From an uncultured Pseudomonadota bacterium (GTDB taxonomy: Bacteria; Pseudomonadota; Gammaproteobacteria; Xanthomonadales; Wenzhouxiangellaceae): DNA of 63,578 bases. The notes below the pieces were generated by a model. It was not told where the DNA came from. It saw nothing but the letters and a program-made list of their open reading frames with translations, and did not search any database. The stretch is from positions 1-63,578 of the forward strand of contig CAKZPB010000125.1 of NCBI GenBank assembly GCA_937138395.1. Direction: 5' to 3'. The stretch's first letter is position 1. Each line of letters opens with the position of its first letter. The position numbers were made by a program, and so were the translations under genes. Positions 44,873 through 55,286 of the stretch are shown piece by piece.

Positions 44873-45403
44873 ATGAACACGTTGAACATACAACACAAAC
44901 AGCACGGCTTCACGTTGATTGAAGTCATGATTACCATCGCGATTTTGGGGATTCTTACGACCATGGCGGTCCCGTCGTATAAAAACTATGTCGTGCGGGC
45001 CAAGGTATCAGAAGGCCTGACCATGATGAGCGGAACCAAGACCAGTATTGCAAGTTTCTACGGCGCAACCGGCCAATTACCAGAGAATTTCTCTGAGCTG
45101 GGTTTCGTGGAAGCTGGAGGTTCGGCGCATGGTGGCGACGCCGGCAGCTTTGAATCAGTCTATGGCTTCGATAGCGACATCTGGCGCCAGGTCGAGTGGC
45201 AGCCCAAGTCCGGCGGCTGGATTCTGGTTCTGCGCTCCAAGAAAAAACCCGCTTGGGACAATGTCGACATCGGCTTGCATCTTCAGGTCAAAGCGGAGGG
45301 CAATCAGGTCCGATTCCGCTGCGTGGTGAATAATCGCCCCACGAGACGTACCTGGGTACCGTCACAGTGTCATTATGGTGGTGTTAACCAGTGGAACTGG
45401 TAA
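44873..45403 (+). CDS. Type IV pilin-like protein
   Basis: 176 residues with a 12-residue leader (ending H-G) followed by the class III signal F-T-L-I-E-V-M-I-T-I-A-I-L-G-I-L; Glu at mature position 5 is present. Prepilin peptidase would cut after Gly12 and methylate Phe1. The globular domain has Cys in F-R-C-V-V and S-Q-C-H near the end, fitting the pilin disulfide loop. GGAG precedes the ATG. It stands alone, without other pil genes, behind a sigma-54 promoter. It could be the major pilin or a type II-like pseudopilin; the size and disulfide favour pilin. Confidence 0.88.
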   Translation: MNTLNIQHKQHGFTLIEVMITIAILGILTTMAVPSYKNYVVRAKVSEGLTMMSGTKTSIASFYGATGQLPENFSELGFVEAGGSAHGGDAGSFESVYGFDSDIWRQVEWQPKSGGWILVLRSKKKPAWDNVDIGLHLQVKAEGNQVRFRCVVNNRPTRRTWVPSQCHYGGVNQWNW

Positions 45404-45533
45404 ACATTTGGCCATTGCTAAATTGACAACGAAACCATCTTAATGGTGGTCACAATTCAGCATGTCAGCCTGCACTGGACCCTTTTGTCAATCTGTATAT
45501 ATCGCAATTCGATACAGTCGAATACATTCACCC

Positions 45534-45565
45534 TCAGACAGCTGCGACGAGTCGTAGCTGTCTGA
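45534..45565. other. Long hairpin in the pilin-pntA intergenic region
   Basis: TCAGACAGCTGCGAC (45534-45548) pairs with GTCGTAGCTGTCTGA (45551-45565) with one mismatch. No T-run follows on either side, so it is not a classic terminator; it could end pilin transcripts with help from Rho or act as a protein site. The remainder of the 520-bp gap (45404-45923) shows no gene. Confidence 0.6.
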
Positions 45566-45923
45566 ACGCGTTCATGCTGTGATCGCACCAGAACAGATCG
45601 GAATCCGGGTCGTCACGCAAGTGGCATCCCGGCTCGGCCACTGAGCTGATCAAGCCCGGTTGTAGTCAATGCGCGCTGGATATTCAACCGTGGATCACTG
45701 ACGCAGCACATCAACCGCAAACTACTTCAAATCGGCAGTTCAACAGCTGGGCTGCCAATCGTCATTCATTGGCCTCACTGCAAGGTCGATCACGCAGTAT
45801 TTGAAAACACAGTCAGCCATACCACTAGCGCTGAGCGAGTAAACTGTCTCTTTTAAACGCGATGCCTTGATTTTGGTTGAGGCAGCAATCCAAACGAATT
45901 GGCTGCGTATTAAAGGAGCAAGG

Positions 45924-47498
45924 ATGAATATAGGTGCCCTCAAGGAAACCGCCCCTGGGGAAGCGCGCGTTGCGCTGACCCCGGAAAGCGCAGGCCGTCT
46001 GCAGAAGCTCGGTTACGAGTGTCTGGTCGAAACCGGTGCCGGTGCAGCCGCGTCGATTACCGACCAGGCCTATACCGATGCTGGTGTCGAAGTCGTTCAA
46101 ACGGCTGCTGACCTCTGGAAGCAGTCCGACATCATTGTCAAAGTGCGCGAACCCTCTGAAAAAGAACTGCGCGCTGCTCCTGATGGCAAGACCCTGATCA
46201 GCTTTGTCTGGCCTGCTGCCAATGAAGAGCTGCTCGAGGCCATGAAGGCCAAGAACATGTCGGTGCTGGCCATGGACATGGTGCCGCGCATCAGCCGCGC
46301 GCAGAAAATGGACGCGCTGTCATCGATGGCCAACATCGCCGGCTACCGTGCCGTGGTCGAGGCCGGCAACAACTTCGGACGCTTCTTCATGGGCCAGATG
46401 ACGGCCGCCGGCAAGGTGCCGCCAGCCAAGGTTCTGGTGGTCGGCGCCGGCGTGGCCGGGCTGGCCGCCATCGGCACTTCGGTGTCATTAGGCGCCATCA
46501 CCATGGCCTTCGACGTTCGTCCGGAAGTCGCCGAGCAAATCGAGTCGATGGGGGCGGAGTTCGTCTTCCTGGATTTCGATGAAGAAACGCAGGACGGCGC
46601 CGAAACCGGCGGCTACGCAGCACCATCCAGCCCCGAGTTCCGCGAGAAACAGCTGGAAAAGTTCCGCGAGCTTGCGCCCGACGTCGACATCGTCATCACT
46701 ACGGCATTGATTCCAAACCGCCCGGCCCCTGAGCTGTGGACCAAGGACATGGTCGAAGCGATGAAGCCCGGCTCGGTCATCGTGGACCTGGCCGCCGAGC
46801 GAGGCGGTAATTGCACCTTGACCAGGGCCGATGAAAAGATCGTTACCGACAACGGCGTGACCATCATCGGCTACACCGATTTCCCGAGTCGCATGGCCAC
46901 GCAGTCCTCGAACCTGTATGCGACCAATATTCGCCACATGGTCGATGACCTGACGCCGGAGAAAGACGGCACGCCCGTCATCGACATGGACGACGATGTG
47001 ATCCGCAGTGCGGTTGTGACCCATGAAGGCGAGATCACCTGGCCGCCCCCGGAACCGAAAATCAAGGCCATTGCCGCGGCCAAGCCGAAGAAGAAAGAAC
47101 CGGAAGAAAGCGCTGAAGAAAAAGCCGCGCGCGAAATGGCGGCCATGAAGAAGTCGCTGAACCGCACGGGCCTGATGCTGGGGATCGGCGGCTTGCTGAC
47201 CCTGGCGCTGGGCATGGTGGCACCGCCAAGCTTCATGCAGCATTTCATTGTATTCGTGCTGGCCGTGTTCGTCGGCTACCACGTCATCTGGGGCGTCGCA
47301 CACTCGCTGCATACCCCTCTGATGGCGATTACCAACGCGATTTCATCAATCATTATCGTCGGCGCACTGCTTCAGATTGTTTCCGGCAGTTTCCTGGTGA
47401 TGCTGCTGGCGGCCCTGTCGGTGCTGATGGCTTCGATCAATATCTTTGGCGGGTTCCTGGTCACCCGCCGCATGCTCGCCATGTTCCAACGGTCTTGA
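45924..47498 (+). CDS. pntA: NAD(P) transhydrogenase subunit alpha
   Basis: Proton-driven hydride transfer between NADH and NADP+ at the inner membrane. From the ATG at 45924 (AAAGGAG ribosome site) it has 524 residues: the NAD-binding domain I (1-385; [25 protein letters not shown]), a Lys/Glu-rich linker (about 400-420), and four C-terminal membrane helices (about 430-520), the single-chain alpha form as in E. coli. pntB begins 10 bp later. Confidence 0.96.
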   Translation: MNIGALKETAPGEARVALTPESAGRLQKLGYECLVETGAGAAASITDQAYTDAGVEVVQTAADLWKQSDIIVKVREPSEKELRAAPDGKTLISFVWPAANEELLEAMKAKNMSVLAMDMVPRISRAQKMDALSSMANIAGYRAVVEAGNNFGRFFMGQMTAAGKVPPAKVLVVGAGVAGLAAIGTSVSLGAITMAFDVRPEVAEQIESMGAEFVFLDFDEETQDGAETGGYAAPSSPEFREKQLEKFRELAPDVDIVITTALIPNRPAPELWTKDMVEAMKPGSVIVDLAAERGGNCTLTRADEKIVTDNGVTIIGYTDFPSRMATQSSNLYATNIRHMVDDLTPEKDGTPVIDMDDDVIRSAVVTHEGEITWPPPEPKIKAIAAAKPKKKEPEESAEEKAAREMAAMKKSLNRTGLMLGIGGLLTLALGMVAPPSFMQHFIVFVLAVFVGYHVIWGVAHSLHTPLMAITNAISSIIIVGALLQIVSGSFLVMLLAALSVLMASINIFGGFLVTRRMLAMFQRS

Positions 47499-47508
47499 GG
47501 AGATCACG

Positions 47509-48972
47509 ATGATGCAAGGATTGATTTCCGAAGGCTTGATCGGGGCAGCGTACGTTGTCGCAGCCGTTTTATTCATTCTGGCGCTGGGTGGCCTGTCGAA
47601 CCAGGAAAAAGCCAAGCGCGCAATCTGGTATGGCATCGTCGGCATGGCGCTGGCCGTTGCCGCAAGCATTGCCGCCGCCAGTGTTGCCGCTGGCATTGGC
47701 CAGTACATTCTGATTGGCCTGATGGTCGTTGCCGGCGGTATCGCTGGCACCATCGTTGCCAAGCGGGTCCAGATGACCCAGATGCCCGAGCTGGTGGCCG
47801 GCTTCCACAGCCTGGTTGGACTGGCCGCGGTGTTTATCGGCATCAACGCGCACATCGAAATGACCCGCGCTCTGGCCGCTCAAACAGCCGGGACGGTGGG
47901 CGAGCTGGCCGGTTTTGCTGCGACCATTGCCAAGAAAACGCCGGTCGAGATTTCCATTCTGAAGGTCGAGCTGTTCCTGGGCATTCTGATCGGCGCAATC
48001 ACCTTTACCGGCTCGATCATTGCCTACGGCAAGCTGTCCGGCAAACTGAGCTCGGCCGCATTGACGCTGCCAGGCCGTCACCTGCTGAATCTGTTGGCCA
48101 TCATTGCCTGCTTCGTACTTGGCTATCTGTATCTGGACGGTGCGGGCCTGTGGACGATGCTGCTGGTCGCGGTCATTGCCGGTGCGATCGGCTGTCACTT
48201 GATTCTGGCGATCGGCGGCGCGGATATGCCGGTCGTCGTTTCGATGCTGAACTCGTATTCGGGCTGGGCCGCTGCGGCCATCGGCTTTACGCTCGGCAAC
48301 GACTTGCTGATCGTGACCGGCGCACTGGTCGGCTCGTCGGGTGCAATCTTGTCCTACATCATGTGCAAAGGCATGAACCGGTCGTTCGTTTCGGTCATTC
48401 TCGGCGGCTGGGGCGGTGAAACCACGTCGGCCGAGGCGGTGGATGGTGAAATGATCGAGGCCCAGGCCGATGCGGTGGCCTCTGCGGTTCAGGACGCTGA
48501 CAGCATTATCATCGTGCCCGGCTACGGCATGGCCGTCGCCCAGGCTCAGGCCGCAGTGTCTGAACTGACCAAGAAGTTGCGCGGTCAGGGCAAGACTGTG
48601 CGCTTTGCCATACACCCGGTCGCCGGCCGCCTGCCCGGCCATATGAACGTGCTGCTGGCCGAAGCCAAAGTGCCATACGACATCGTGCTGGAAATGGAAG
48701 AGATCAACGATGATTTCCCGTCGACCGACGTCGTCATCATTATCGGCGCCAACGACATCGTGAACCCGGCCGCCCAGGACGATCCCGGCAGCCCGATCGC
48801 CGGCATGCCGGTGCTGGAAGTCTGGAAATCGCGTCAGGTGTTTGTCTGCAAGCGCGGTCGCGGGACCGGCTATTCCGGCATCGAGAACCCGCTGTTTTTC
48901 AAGGACAACACGCGGATGTTCTATGGCGACGCCAAGGACTCGATGGATGCGCTGCTCAAGGAACTGGGCTAA
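47509..48972 (+). CDS. pntB: NAD(P) transhydrogenase subunit beta
   Basis: 487 residues from the first of two adjacent ATGs (GAGGAG before). About nine membrane helices form the proton channel (1-270), followed by the NADP-binding domain III (about 310-487) with the [11 protein letters not shown] fingerprint, the [12 protein letters not shown] segment and K-R-G-R-G-T-G-Y. Partner of PntA in the same operon. Confidence 0.96.
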   Translation: MMQGLISEGLIGAAYVVAAVLFILALGGLSNQEKAKRAIWYGIVGMALAVAASIAAASVAAGIGQYILIGLMVVAGGIAGTIVAKRVQMTQMPELVAGFHSLVGLAAVFIGINAHIEMTRALAAQTAGTVGELAGFAATIAKKTPVEISILKVELFLGILIGAITFTGSIIAYGKLSGKLSSAALTLPGRHLLNLLAIIACFVLGYLYLDGAGLWTMLLVAVIAGAIGCHLILAIGGADMPVVVSMLNSYSGWAAAAIGFTLGNDLLIVTGALVGSSGAILSYIMCKGMNRSFVSVILGGWGGETTSAEAVDGEMIEAQADAVASAVQDADSIIIVPGYGMAVAQAQAAVSELTKKLRGQGKTVRFAIHPVAGRLPGHMNVLLAEAKVPYDIVLEMEEINDDFPSTDVVIIIGANDIVNPAAQDDPGSPIAGMPVLEVWKSRQVFVCKRGRGTGYSGIENPLFFKDNTRMFYGDAKDSMDALLKELG

Positions 48973-49027
48973 CCATGCTTATGCGCTCTATACTAATGAG
49001 CCTCGAATCGATACAGGATTCAATGCA

Positions 49028-49168
49028 ATGGAATTCATCGCAATGATGGCAGCAGCCATGGCATTCATCTTCGCGATTGATGCGCAGAGCAAGGTCAAAA
49101 AGCTGGAAGATCGTTTGAAGGCGAAAGGTCTGCTCGATAAAGCATCATCAAGCGATCAGTCAAAGTAG
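49028..49168 (+). CDS. 46-residue small protein with helix and coiled-coil tail
   Basis: ATG at 49028 with AGGA about 10 bases before. Residues 2-18 form a hydrophobic, Met/Ala-rich helix (M-E-F-I-A-M-M-A-A-A-M-A-F-I-F), followed by a charged helical stretch (Q-S-K-V-K-K-L-E-D-R-L-K-A-K-G-L) with heptad-like spacing. It looks like a membrane-anchored microprotein. It sits 55 bp after pntB and convergent with fbp, 19 bp away. Function unknown. Confidence 0.62.
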   Translation: MEFIAMMAAAMAFIFAIDAQSKVKKLEDRLKAKGLLDKASSSDQSK

Positions 49169-49187
49169 CTTCGAATACAAGCGCCTG

Positions 49188-50195
49188 CTATAGGTGATAA
49201 TCAGCAATTCGATCCACTTCGGCCTTTGATCCGAGAATCACCGGCACGCGCTGGTGAATTTCTTCCGGATTCACCTCAAGAATCCGCTGGGTGCCGGTGG
49301 TGGCCGCACCACCCGCCTGTTCGACAATCATGGCCATTGGATTGGCCTCATACATCAAGCGCAGCTTGCCTTCCCGGCCAGCTGCGCGGATCTTGGCGTC
49401 GCAGGGGTAGAGGAAGATGCCGCCTCGGGTCAGAATGCGGTGCACTTCGGCCACCATGGACGCAACCCAACGCATATTGAAATCCTTGCCGCGCTCACCC
49501 TCCTTTCCAGCCAGGCACTCGGATATGTAGCGTTCGACCGGTCCATCCCAATGACGTCGGTAGGACATATTGATGGCAAATTCCGAGGTTTCCTGCGGAA
49601 TCCTGACGTGTTCCTTGGTCAACAGGAACTCGCCGAAATCACGATTCAGCGTAAACATGCTGACGCCGTCGCCGGTGGTCAGGACCAGAATCGTGGACGG
49701 ACCGTACAGACAATAGCCGGCCGCAATCTGCTCTGTGCCGGCTTTCAGGAAATCTTCCTGGGTCGGGTTGTCGCTGCCGTCTGGCGCCTTCAACACCGAG
49801 AAGATGGTGCCGACCGATACGTTGACGTCAATATTCGACGAACCGTCCAAGGGGTCACATAACACCAGGTAGTTCCCTCGCCTGGCACCCTCGGGCAGCT
49901 GGTAGATTTCGTCCATCTCTTCAGACGCCAGCCCGGCAATATGGCCGTTATGGCGCAAGGCCTCGATCATCAGGTCATTGCTGATGACATCCAGCTTTTT
50001 CTGCTGCTCGCCCTGCACGTTTTCCGAATCAACCGCCCCCAGCACGCCGACCAGATCGCCCTTGTTGACCAGATCGGCAATGCGCTTGCAGGCCACGGCA
50101 ATATCATTCAGCAGCCCGGTAAAGGTCCCGCTGGCCCCGACAAAGCCCTTCTGTTTGTTGATGGTGTAATTGGTTAACGTCGTGCCGATGCGCAT
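49188..50195 (-). CDS. fbp: Fructose-1,6-bisphosphatase class I
   Basis: Gluconeogenic enzyme removing the 1-phosphate of fructose-1,6-bisphosphate. The 335 residues have the metal and catalytic segment [12 protein letters not shown], an early G-D-L-V-G-V-L-G region, A-S-E-E-M-D-E, and the substrate site [15 protein letters not shown]. Complete and single in the window. Confidence 0.96.
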   Translation of the reverse strand: MRIGTTLTNYTINKQKGFVGASGTFTGLLNDIAVACKRIADLVNKGDLVGVLGAVDSENVQGEQQKKLDVISNDLMIEALRHNGHIAGLASEEMDEIYQLPEGARRGNYLVLCDPLDGSSNIDVNVSVGTIFSVLKAPDGSDNPTQEDFLKAGTEQIAAGYCLYGPSTILVLTTGDGVSMFTLNRDFGEFLLTKEHVRIPQETSEFAINMSYRRHWDGPVERYISECLAGKEGERGKDFNMRWVASMVAEVHRILTRGGIFLYPCDAKIRAAGREGKLRLMYEANPMAMIVEQAGGAATTGTQRILEVNPEEIHQRVPVILGSKAEVDRIADYHL

Positions 50196-50471
50196 GCCAG
50201 TGCCTGTATTTCTTGAACATTGTCGCGCGTAGTATAGCGCTACGTCACTCTTCAGCTATTGATTTCGGAGATCGCACCTGCGCTGACAATGCCCTGCTCA
50301 AGCAGGCGTTTGAATGAATTGGTATACAGGATTATTGCCTCATTTCATGTTCTTTCAATATATTTCAAATTGTTTGCATGATCTTCAGGTTCGATTCCGA
50401 CATCCTGAATCAGCTGCCAGGTCTTGATGACCAGGCAGGCTGACCGAATTCCACTCAACATGGGAACGACA

Positions 50472-52154
50472 ATGACAGACGAGCATTCATTTCGATCAAC
50501 CCGCTCAAGGATGCTGCATCAACGTGCCCCGGATCAAACCAGGCAATCAGGCTTGTCCAAAGCAATCGTGCTCGCGCTCGGGGCAAGTTTTGCTTTTCAG
50601 GCCAACGCTCAGCCCTTCCCGGCTGAGCTTGACTTGACCGGTCTGGATGGTGCGGACGGCGTGATCATCGAAGGTGAGCTCCTGGGGGACCGCTTCGGTA
50701 GCGCAGTGGGGGTGGCCGGAGATATCAACGGCGACGGTATTGAGGACCTGATCTTAGGTGCACAGTACGCGGATCCGAATGGTTCGAATTCCGGACGCAG
50801 TTATGTTGTGTTCGGATCAAACTCTGGCCTAACCAGCCCACTCGACCTGAGTCAGCTGAACGGAGCCAACGGATTTGCGATTGATGGGGACTTGGAAGGC
50901 GATTTTTTCGGTGTTTCGGTTAGTCATGCAGGCGATATCAATGCCGATGGCATTGATGACCTCGTGATTGGCGCGCCATCAGCGGATCCTAACGGTTCAT
51001 TTTCTGGCCGCGCCTACATCGTGTTCGGTTCGACGACGCCCTTCATCAGCCCCCTTCAGCTCGATAGCCTGGACGAAACAACCGGACTGGTTCTTAATGG
51101 CCTATTGGCATTCGACCAGACCGGGTCTTCTGTCAGCGCTATCGGTGACTTCAACGGCGACGGCATCGATGATCTGATCATCGGGGCACCCGGTGCCGAG
51201 CCACGAGGCAGCAATTCAGGCGCGGCTTACATACTGTTTGGCAATGACCAACGGTTTCCCGCACAACTCGACCTGGACAATCTCGACGGCAGTAATGGGT
51301 TTGTTCTTGTTGGTGAATCCGATGGAGACGGTGCCGGGTCTTCTGTCAGCGGTGCCGGCGATTTCAACAGCGATGGATTTGATGACGTGATCATCGGGGC
51401 ACCATCCGCCGATCCTGGCGCCGATGGGTCCGGCCGTGTCTACGTGGTGTTTGGATCCGACAAGATCGGGGCGTCCGGCAGCTTTGATCTGAATATGCTC
51501 GCGGATCGAACGGGTTTCGCGCTGGATGGCGAAGCCTTCGAAGACAGCGCCGGGTATTCGGTCAGCGGTGCCGGTGATATCAATGGCGATGGCTTCGACG
51601 ACGTCATTGTCGGCGCACCGTTTGCAGACCCGAACGGCTCTTTTTCAGGTCGCAGCTATATCGTGTTCGGAACCGATGAGCAGCTGCCAAACCCATTGGA
51701 CCTCGATACGCTGAGTGGTTCAGCGGGGTTCATCATTGAAGGTGCAGCACAAAGCGACAAAGCCGGCACAGCGGTATCCAACGCTGGAGATATCAACGCA
51801 GATGGAATCGACGATATCGTGATCGGGGCTCCCGATGCCGGCAACGGTAGCCCTGGCATCAGCTATGTTCTGTATGGTTCATCCTTTCCCTTCTTAAATC
51901 CTCTGCAACTCGACAGCCTGGACGGCACCAACGGAATCGGGCTGATTGGTGACTTTTTGGAGGAATCGGGTCAATCGGTCAGCGCTGCCGGAGATATCGA
52001 TAATGATGGCATTGACGATCTTGTCATCGGCGCACCGAACGCTGCACCGAATGGCTCACAATCCGGGCGCAGCTACGTCGTGTATGGTCGCGATTTCGAT
52101 CAAATCTTTGCCGACAGCTTTGAAAGTCCAATCGTATTGGTTTCGTCGAATTGA
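50472..52154 (+). CDS. Secreted seven-repeat FG-GAP (integrin-alpha-like) protein with FADSFE tail
   Basis: I use the ATG at 50472 (GGGA close before), giving 560 residues; ATGs at 50424, 50460 and 50511 are alternatives. The signal has a long polar N-region, a core L-S-K-A-I-V-L-A-L-G-A-S and a cut near A-N-A-Q. Seven FG-GAP repeats of about 65 residues follow, each with G-D-(I/F)-N-x-D-G-(I/F)-x-D-(L/V)-(I/V)-(I/L)-G-A and a closing Y-V-V-F-G, enough for one calcium-binding propeller. The end reads I-F-A-D-S-F-E-S plus eight residues, a variant of the FADGFE tail. Ligand unknown. Confidence 0.88.
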   Translation: MTDEHSFRSTRSRMLHQRAPDQTRQSGLSKAIVLALGASFAFQANAQPFPAELDLTGLDGADGVIIEGELLGDRFGSAVGVAGDINGDGIEDLILGAQYADPNGSNSGRSYVVFGSNSGLTSPLDLSQLNGANGFAIDGDLEGDFFGVSVSHAGDINADGIDDLVIGAPSADPNGSFSGRAYIVFGSTTPFISPLQLDSLDETTGLVLNGLLAFDQTGSSVSAIGDFNGDGIDDLIIGAPGAEPRGSNSGAAYILFGNDQRFPAQLDLDNLDGSNGFVLVGESDGDGAGSSVSGAGDFNSDGFDDVIIGAPSADPGADGSGRVYVVFGSDKIGASGSFDLNMLADRTGFALDGEAFEDSAGYSVSGAGDINGDGFDDVIVGAPFADPNGSFSGRSYIVFGTDEQLPNPLDLDTLSGSAGFIIEGAAQSDKAGTAVSNAGDINADGIDDIVIGAPDAGNGSPGISYVLYGSSFPFLNPLQLDSLDGTNGIGLIGDFLEESGQSVSAAGDIDNDGIDDLVIGAPNAAPNGSQSGRSYVVYGRDFDQIFADSFESPIVLVSSN

Positions 52155-52173
52155 GCTCTAGGAAGCCAACGGG

Positions 52174-52617
52174 TCATCTCGAGAATTTCAGGACCAGCAC
52201 TCCGGCCATTGCAAACACACCGCCGATCAGAAACAGGATCAAGGCCGCGCCGTACAGTGAGAAAAAGCTGGAAATACGCGCAGCTGTTGGGGAATCCGGA
52301 GAATAGCGCACATTCACAATGGTGCCGATGGCTGGTGGATCCCCTTCACTCCAGTTGGCCTGGAACTGAACGTTTTGCCCTGCTCCGGTTTGATATTCGA
52401 CAATCGGCGCATACATGGGGACCGTTTCAGTCACCCGGGACCCACCCTCTCTTGTGGTCCGGTTCAAGCCACCGGTAAACTTGTGCTCGACAATCGTGCC
52501 CGTAGTGGATTCGGTGCTGCCAACAAACTGAAATGCTTCATAGGCATACCAGCCACCGCCGGCAAGAATCACAACACCGACCAAACTCAGTAAAATGCCT
52601 GCGATTGTTTTGGCCAT
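52174..52617 (-). CDS. DUF3592-type membrane protein
   Basis: 147 residues with two membrane helices (about 5-27 and 118-142) around a soluble beta-rich middle: T-G-T-I-V-E-H-K, Y-A-P-I-V-E-Y and V-N-V-R-Y-S-P-D-S-P-x-x-A. This is the DUF3592 pattern; role unknown. GGAAG lies 6 bases before the ATG. Convergent with the FG-GAP gene, 19 bp between stops. Confidence 0.82.
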   Translation of the reverse strand: MAKTIAGILLSLVGVVILAGGGWYAYEAFQFVGSTESTTGTIVEHKFTGGLNRTTREGGSRVTETVPMYAPIVEYQTGAGQNVQFQANWSEGDPPAIGTIVNVRYSPDSPTAARISSFFSLYGAALILFLIGGVFAMAGVLVLKFSR

Positions 52618-53138
52618 AAGCTACTTCCGTTTAGATTAATGATCAGTCGCTATACATCCAATGCCGTAAGCGGCTCTAACCACACACCCGCTATTCAGAC
52701 CAGATAGTACTGTAACCACTTACAGGCTTTAAAGCCATCTGGAAATTTTCGTGCCAATTCCAGCTACTGAGTAGCAATCAGCGCGTCAGCAATACTTCAC
52801 AACAGTGGCGCCGGCGAGCCTGGCGAAAAACCTGCCGTGTAGATTCTTACCCGGGGCGAGGCGCTGGCTACAAGCCAAATAATAGCCGCTGGATGAGCGG
52901 CACATTCATTGGGTGGTGCTTCATGAAGCACCACCGGCAACCAACATGCATGTGACCGCGTGTTGTGCGGAGCCGAGGCTACTGCCCACTGTATTGCCGG
53001 GGAGGTCTTGACGGATTGCTGATACAAGGGATTCATTTCCAACTGGATTCACTTTGCAGCTGGCAGCTGCATGGAAATCAGCCAACCCTGAACCGGGGCA
53101 ACAGATGGTTGCCCAATCCACTGATGGGCCCCTTGCCT
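52618..53138. other. Gene-free stretch with a perfect 24-bp palindrome
   Basis: At 52912-52935 GGTGGTGCTTCA is followed directly by its exact inverse TGAAGCACCACC. Smaller self-complementary pieces follow (GCAGCTGGCAGCTGC near 53056). Short open frames on both strands have no ribosome site and look accidental. I cannot assign an RNA family. Confidence 0.55.
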
Positions 53139-54884
53139 CTACTGGCCTTCGATCTTTTTCTGGGCAGAATCCTGTGTAGTCTCCGCCGATGCAGCGTCAT
53201 GCCCATGCGGTTCTTTTTTCTGGCTCTCGGTTTGAACAGTGCCCGGAAACGAACGAATATACACATCCTGCTGCGGAAACGGGATTTCCATATCTTCATC
53301 ATCCAGACGCTGCTTGAGCCGCTTGGTCAGCGATCGCAACAATCGCCAGTAATCCTCGGTTCGCACCCAGGCATGCGTCATCATGACGATCTCGGAACTA
53401 CCCAGCGTATCGACAAACACGTTGGGCTCGGGTTTTTTGAGCACGCCATCCTGCTTGTCAATCTCTTCGCGCAGCACCTGCTCGACACGATCGAGGTCTT
53501 CGCCAAACGCAACGCTGACTGTAATCGAGAGACGCCGGGTTCGATTGAAGGTCAGGTTGGTAATGACGTCACCCCAAATCTTGCTGTTCGGGATAACAAG
53601 ACTCTGGTTATCAAACGTTGCAATGGTGGTTGATACCAGGTTCATGCGTTTGACGACCCCTTCGACTCCGCCGATCTTGACATGGTCATCAACATCATAC
53701 GGTCGGTAAATCAGAATCATCCATCCGGATGCAAAATTGGATAGCGTGTCCTGCATCGCAAAGCCAACGACAATACCCGCAACACCCAGTCCGGCCAGCA
53801 TTGGAACCAGCGAAATGCCGATCGTCGATAGCGCGACCACCACTCCAATCAGGAAAACCACGCCAAACGACAGCGATACCAGCATGTTTTCCATCAGTTG
53901 ATGAAGCTTGACCGAGTCACGATGAAGAATCATTTTCATCAGTTTTTGAGCCAGCCTGGCAACGATGTAGCTGATCAAGACCACAAACAAAAATACAATG
54001 GCCTTGAAGACAATATTCGGGCCCTTGGTAACCAACTGCTGCTCGGCAGCATTCCATCGATTACCTAACATGGTCATGAACACGTCACGGTTCAGCAACT
54101 CGACGCCAACGGTACCGCGCTGGTCTAACAACAATGCCCGATAGTTGCTGACGTTGATTTCCATACGCTCCATCAGACCAACAAAGCTTTCCAACGATTC
54201 CAGGCTCCTGTTTTGCTTGCGCTCCAAAGCCCGAACAGCCTTCATGAGGTCCGTGTTGGCCGCATCGACCCGAAGCATTTGACGCAATTCCACGAGCGTC
54301 ATCGTGTCCAGCATGATCTGACCGCTCAATCGCTCGGCAGCAAGTAGAACAGCCTCACGAAGCTGCAAACGACCCTGAGAGTCCACCTGGCCGAGCTGTT
54401 CGCGCAAATCCAGCAAATTTGCCAGCGTATCGACATACTGAGCGGACAGCTTTCTGAGATCCTGCTGAAAGGCTCTGGATATTGTTGCGGGCATGCTGTC
54501 ATCGAATTCATCAAACGCTGTGCGCTCCTCACGAATTCTGCCCTGCAGTCGCTCGAATCGTTCAATCACAAACGATTGAAGCCATATGAGTTGATCCAAA
54601 AACTCATCTTCTAGCGCCTCCGTCTGAAGTTGATCGACCGGAAACGACAGTATCTGGGCGCTCAATTCGGTGGTTAGCGAATCAATTCGAAACTGCATGC
54701 CGTCCCGAAGCTCCGGCGAGGTGTTGTCCAGCGCTGCCAGGACACGCTCTATTTGCGCCCGCTTTGACTCAATGGCCTGCAACTGGCCATTGATTGGACG
54801 GTTTTGCGCACTTACGAGTAACGGCAAAAGTAACAGCACCATGCAGACGTTGGCCAAGCCTTGAATACGAACGACAATCTTCAT
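53139..54884 (-). CDS. MscS-family mechanosensitive channel with large periplasmic N-terminal domain
   Basis: 581 residues from the ATG at 54884 (AGGAAGC before). Signal or first helix (about 9-25), then a long helical periplasmic region (about 30-270) rich in Glu/Arg/Leu, then membrane helices (about 290-315, 335-360, 365-395). The pore helix reads G-V-A-G-I-V-V-G-F-A-M-Q-D-T-L-S-N-F and the beta domain R-P-Y-D-V-D-D-H-V-K-I-G and P-N-S-K-I-W-G-D-V-I-T-N. The tail is charged (S-Q-K-K-E-P). It releases solutes during osmotic downshock. Larger than E. coli MscS (286), closer in layout to the MscK-like proteins. Confidence 0.92.
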   Translation of the reverse strand: MKIVVRIQGLANVCMVLLLLPLLVSAQNRPINGQLQAIESKRAQIERVLAALDNTSPELRDGMQFRIDSLTTELSAQILSFPVDQLQTEALEDEFLDQLIWLQSFVIERFERLQGRIREERTAFDEFDDSMPATISRAFQQDLRKLSAQYVDTLANLLDLREQLGQVDSQGRLQLREAVLLAAERLSGQIMLDTMTLVELRQMLRVDAANTDLMKAVRALERKQNRSLESLESFVGLMERMEINVSNYRALLLDQRGTVGVELLNRDVFMTMLGNRWNAAEQQLVTKGPNIVFKAIVFLFVVLISYIVARLAQKLMKMILHRDSVKLHQLMENMLVSLSFGVVFLIGVVVALSTIGISLVPMLAGLGVAGIVVGFAMQDTLSNFASGWMILIYRPYDVDDHVKIGGVEGVVKRMNLVSTTIATFDNQSLVIPNSKIWGDVITNLTFNRTRRLSITVSVAFGEDLDRVEQVLREEIDKQDGVLKKPEPNVFVDTLGSSEIVMMTHAWVRTEDYWRLLRSLTKRLKQRLDDEDMEIPFPQQDVYIRSFPGTVQTESQKKEPHGHDAASAETTQDSAQKKIEGQ

Positions 54885-55286
54885 TTTCTGATGCTTCCTA
54901 CAGTGAAATGGAAATACATTGTTCACACCATACTCGAGTCCACCAACCATAAAGCATTACCCGGCATCAATCTAATCAATCAGATTCACCATTTCGGTGA
55001 ATTTTCTGATGCGCGAATCGTGATGAGTGATGAATTTGATTGGCTGGAAAGCCGTACGCATCAAATCCTCTGCTCTGAAAACAGGAGTCGAGAAGCTCGA
55101 ATCACAATAGGCATAAATTATTCTGGGAAGATTGAGCGTTAGGCAAGTGAGGCGACCTGAACGTCACCTCGGCCCCTGGGTTGGAGTGCGCTGCTATGTG
55201 CAGAATCAGTCCTGTCGAATCCGGAATTTAATCAACAGTCGGTGAAATCTCGCCTGCCCGACATTGATTGCATTCATTGTGGAGTA
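54885..55286. other. Gene-free spacer between divergent MscS and lipoprotein genes
   Basis: The 402 bp contain a 7-bp inverted repeat ATTCACC/GGTGAAT (about 54984-55002) and an imperfect 8-bp pair GAGGCGAC/GTCACCTC (about 55149-55170). No gene or clear promoter is visible. Confidence 0.4.

Noticed and set aside
46488-48642. Long minus-strand frames opposite pntA and pntB
   Set aside because: Antisense shadows of GC-rich genes; no start signals or family patterns.
50375-50410. tRNA-like GGTTCGATTCC
   Set aside because: The flanking bases do not pair as a T-arm and no acceptor or anticodon stem can be drawn.
52797-53042. Minus-strand frame of 81 codons in the gene-free stretch
   Set aside because: No ribosome site, runs through the palindrome, and shows no recognisable pattern.
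54861-55142. Plus-strand frame of 93 codons between divergent genes
   Set aside because: Begins inside the MscS gene on the other strand and has no start signal.
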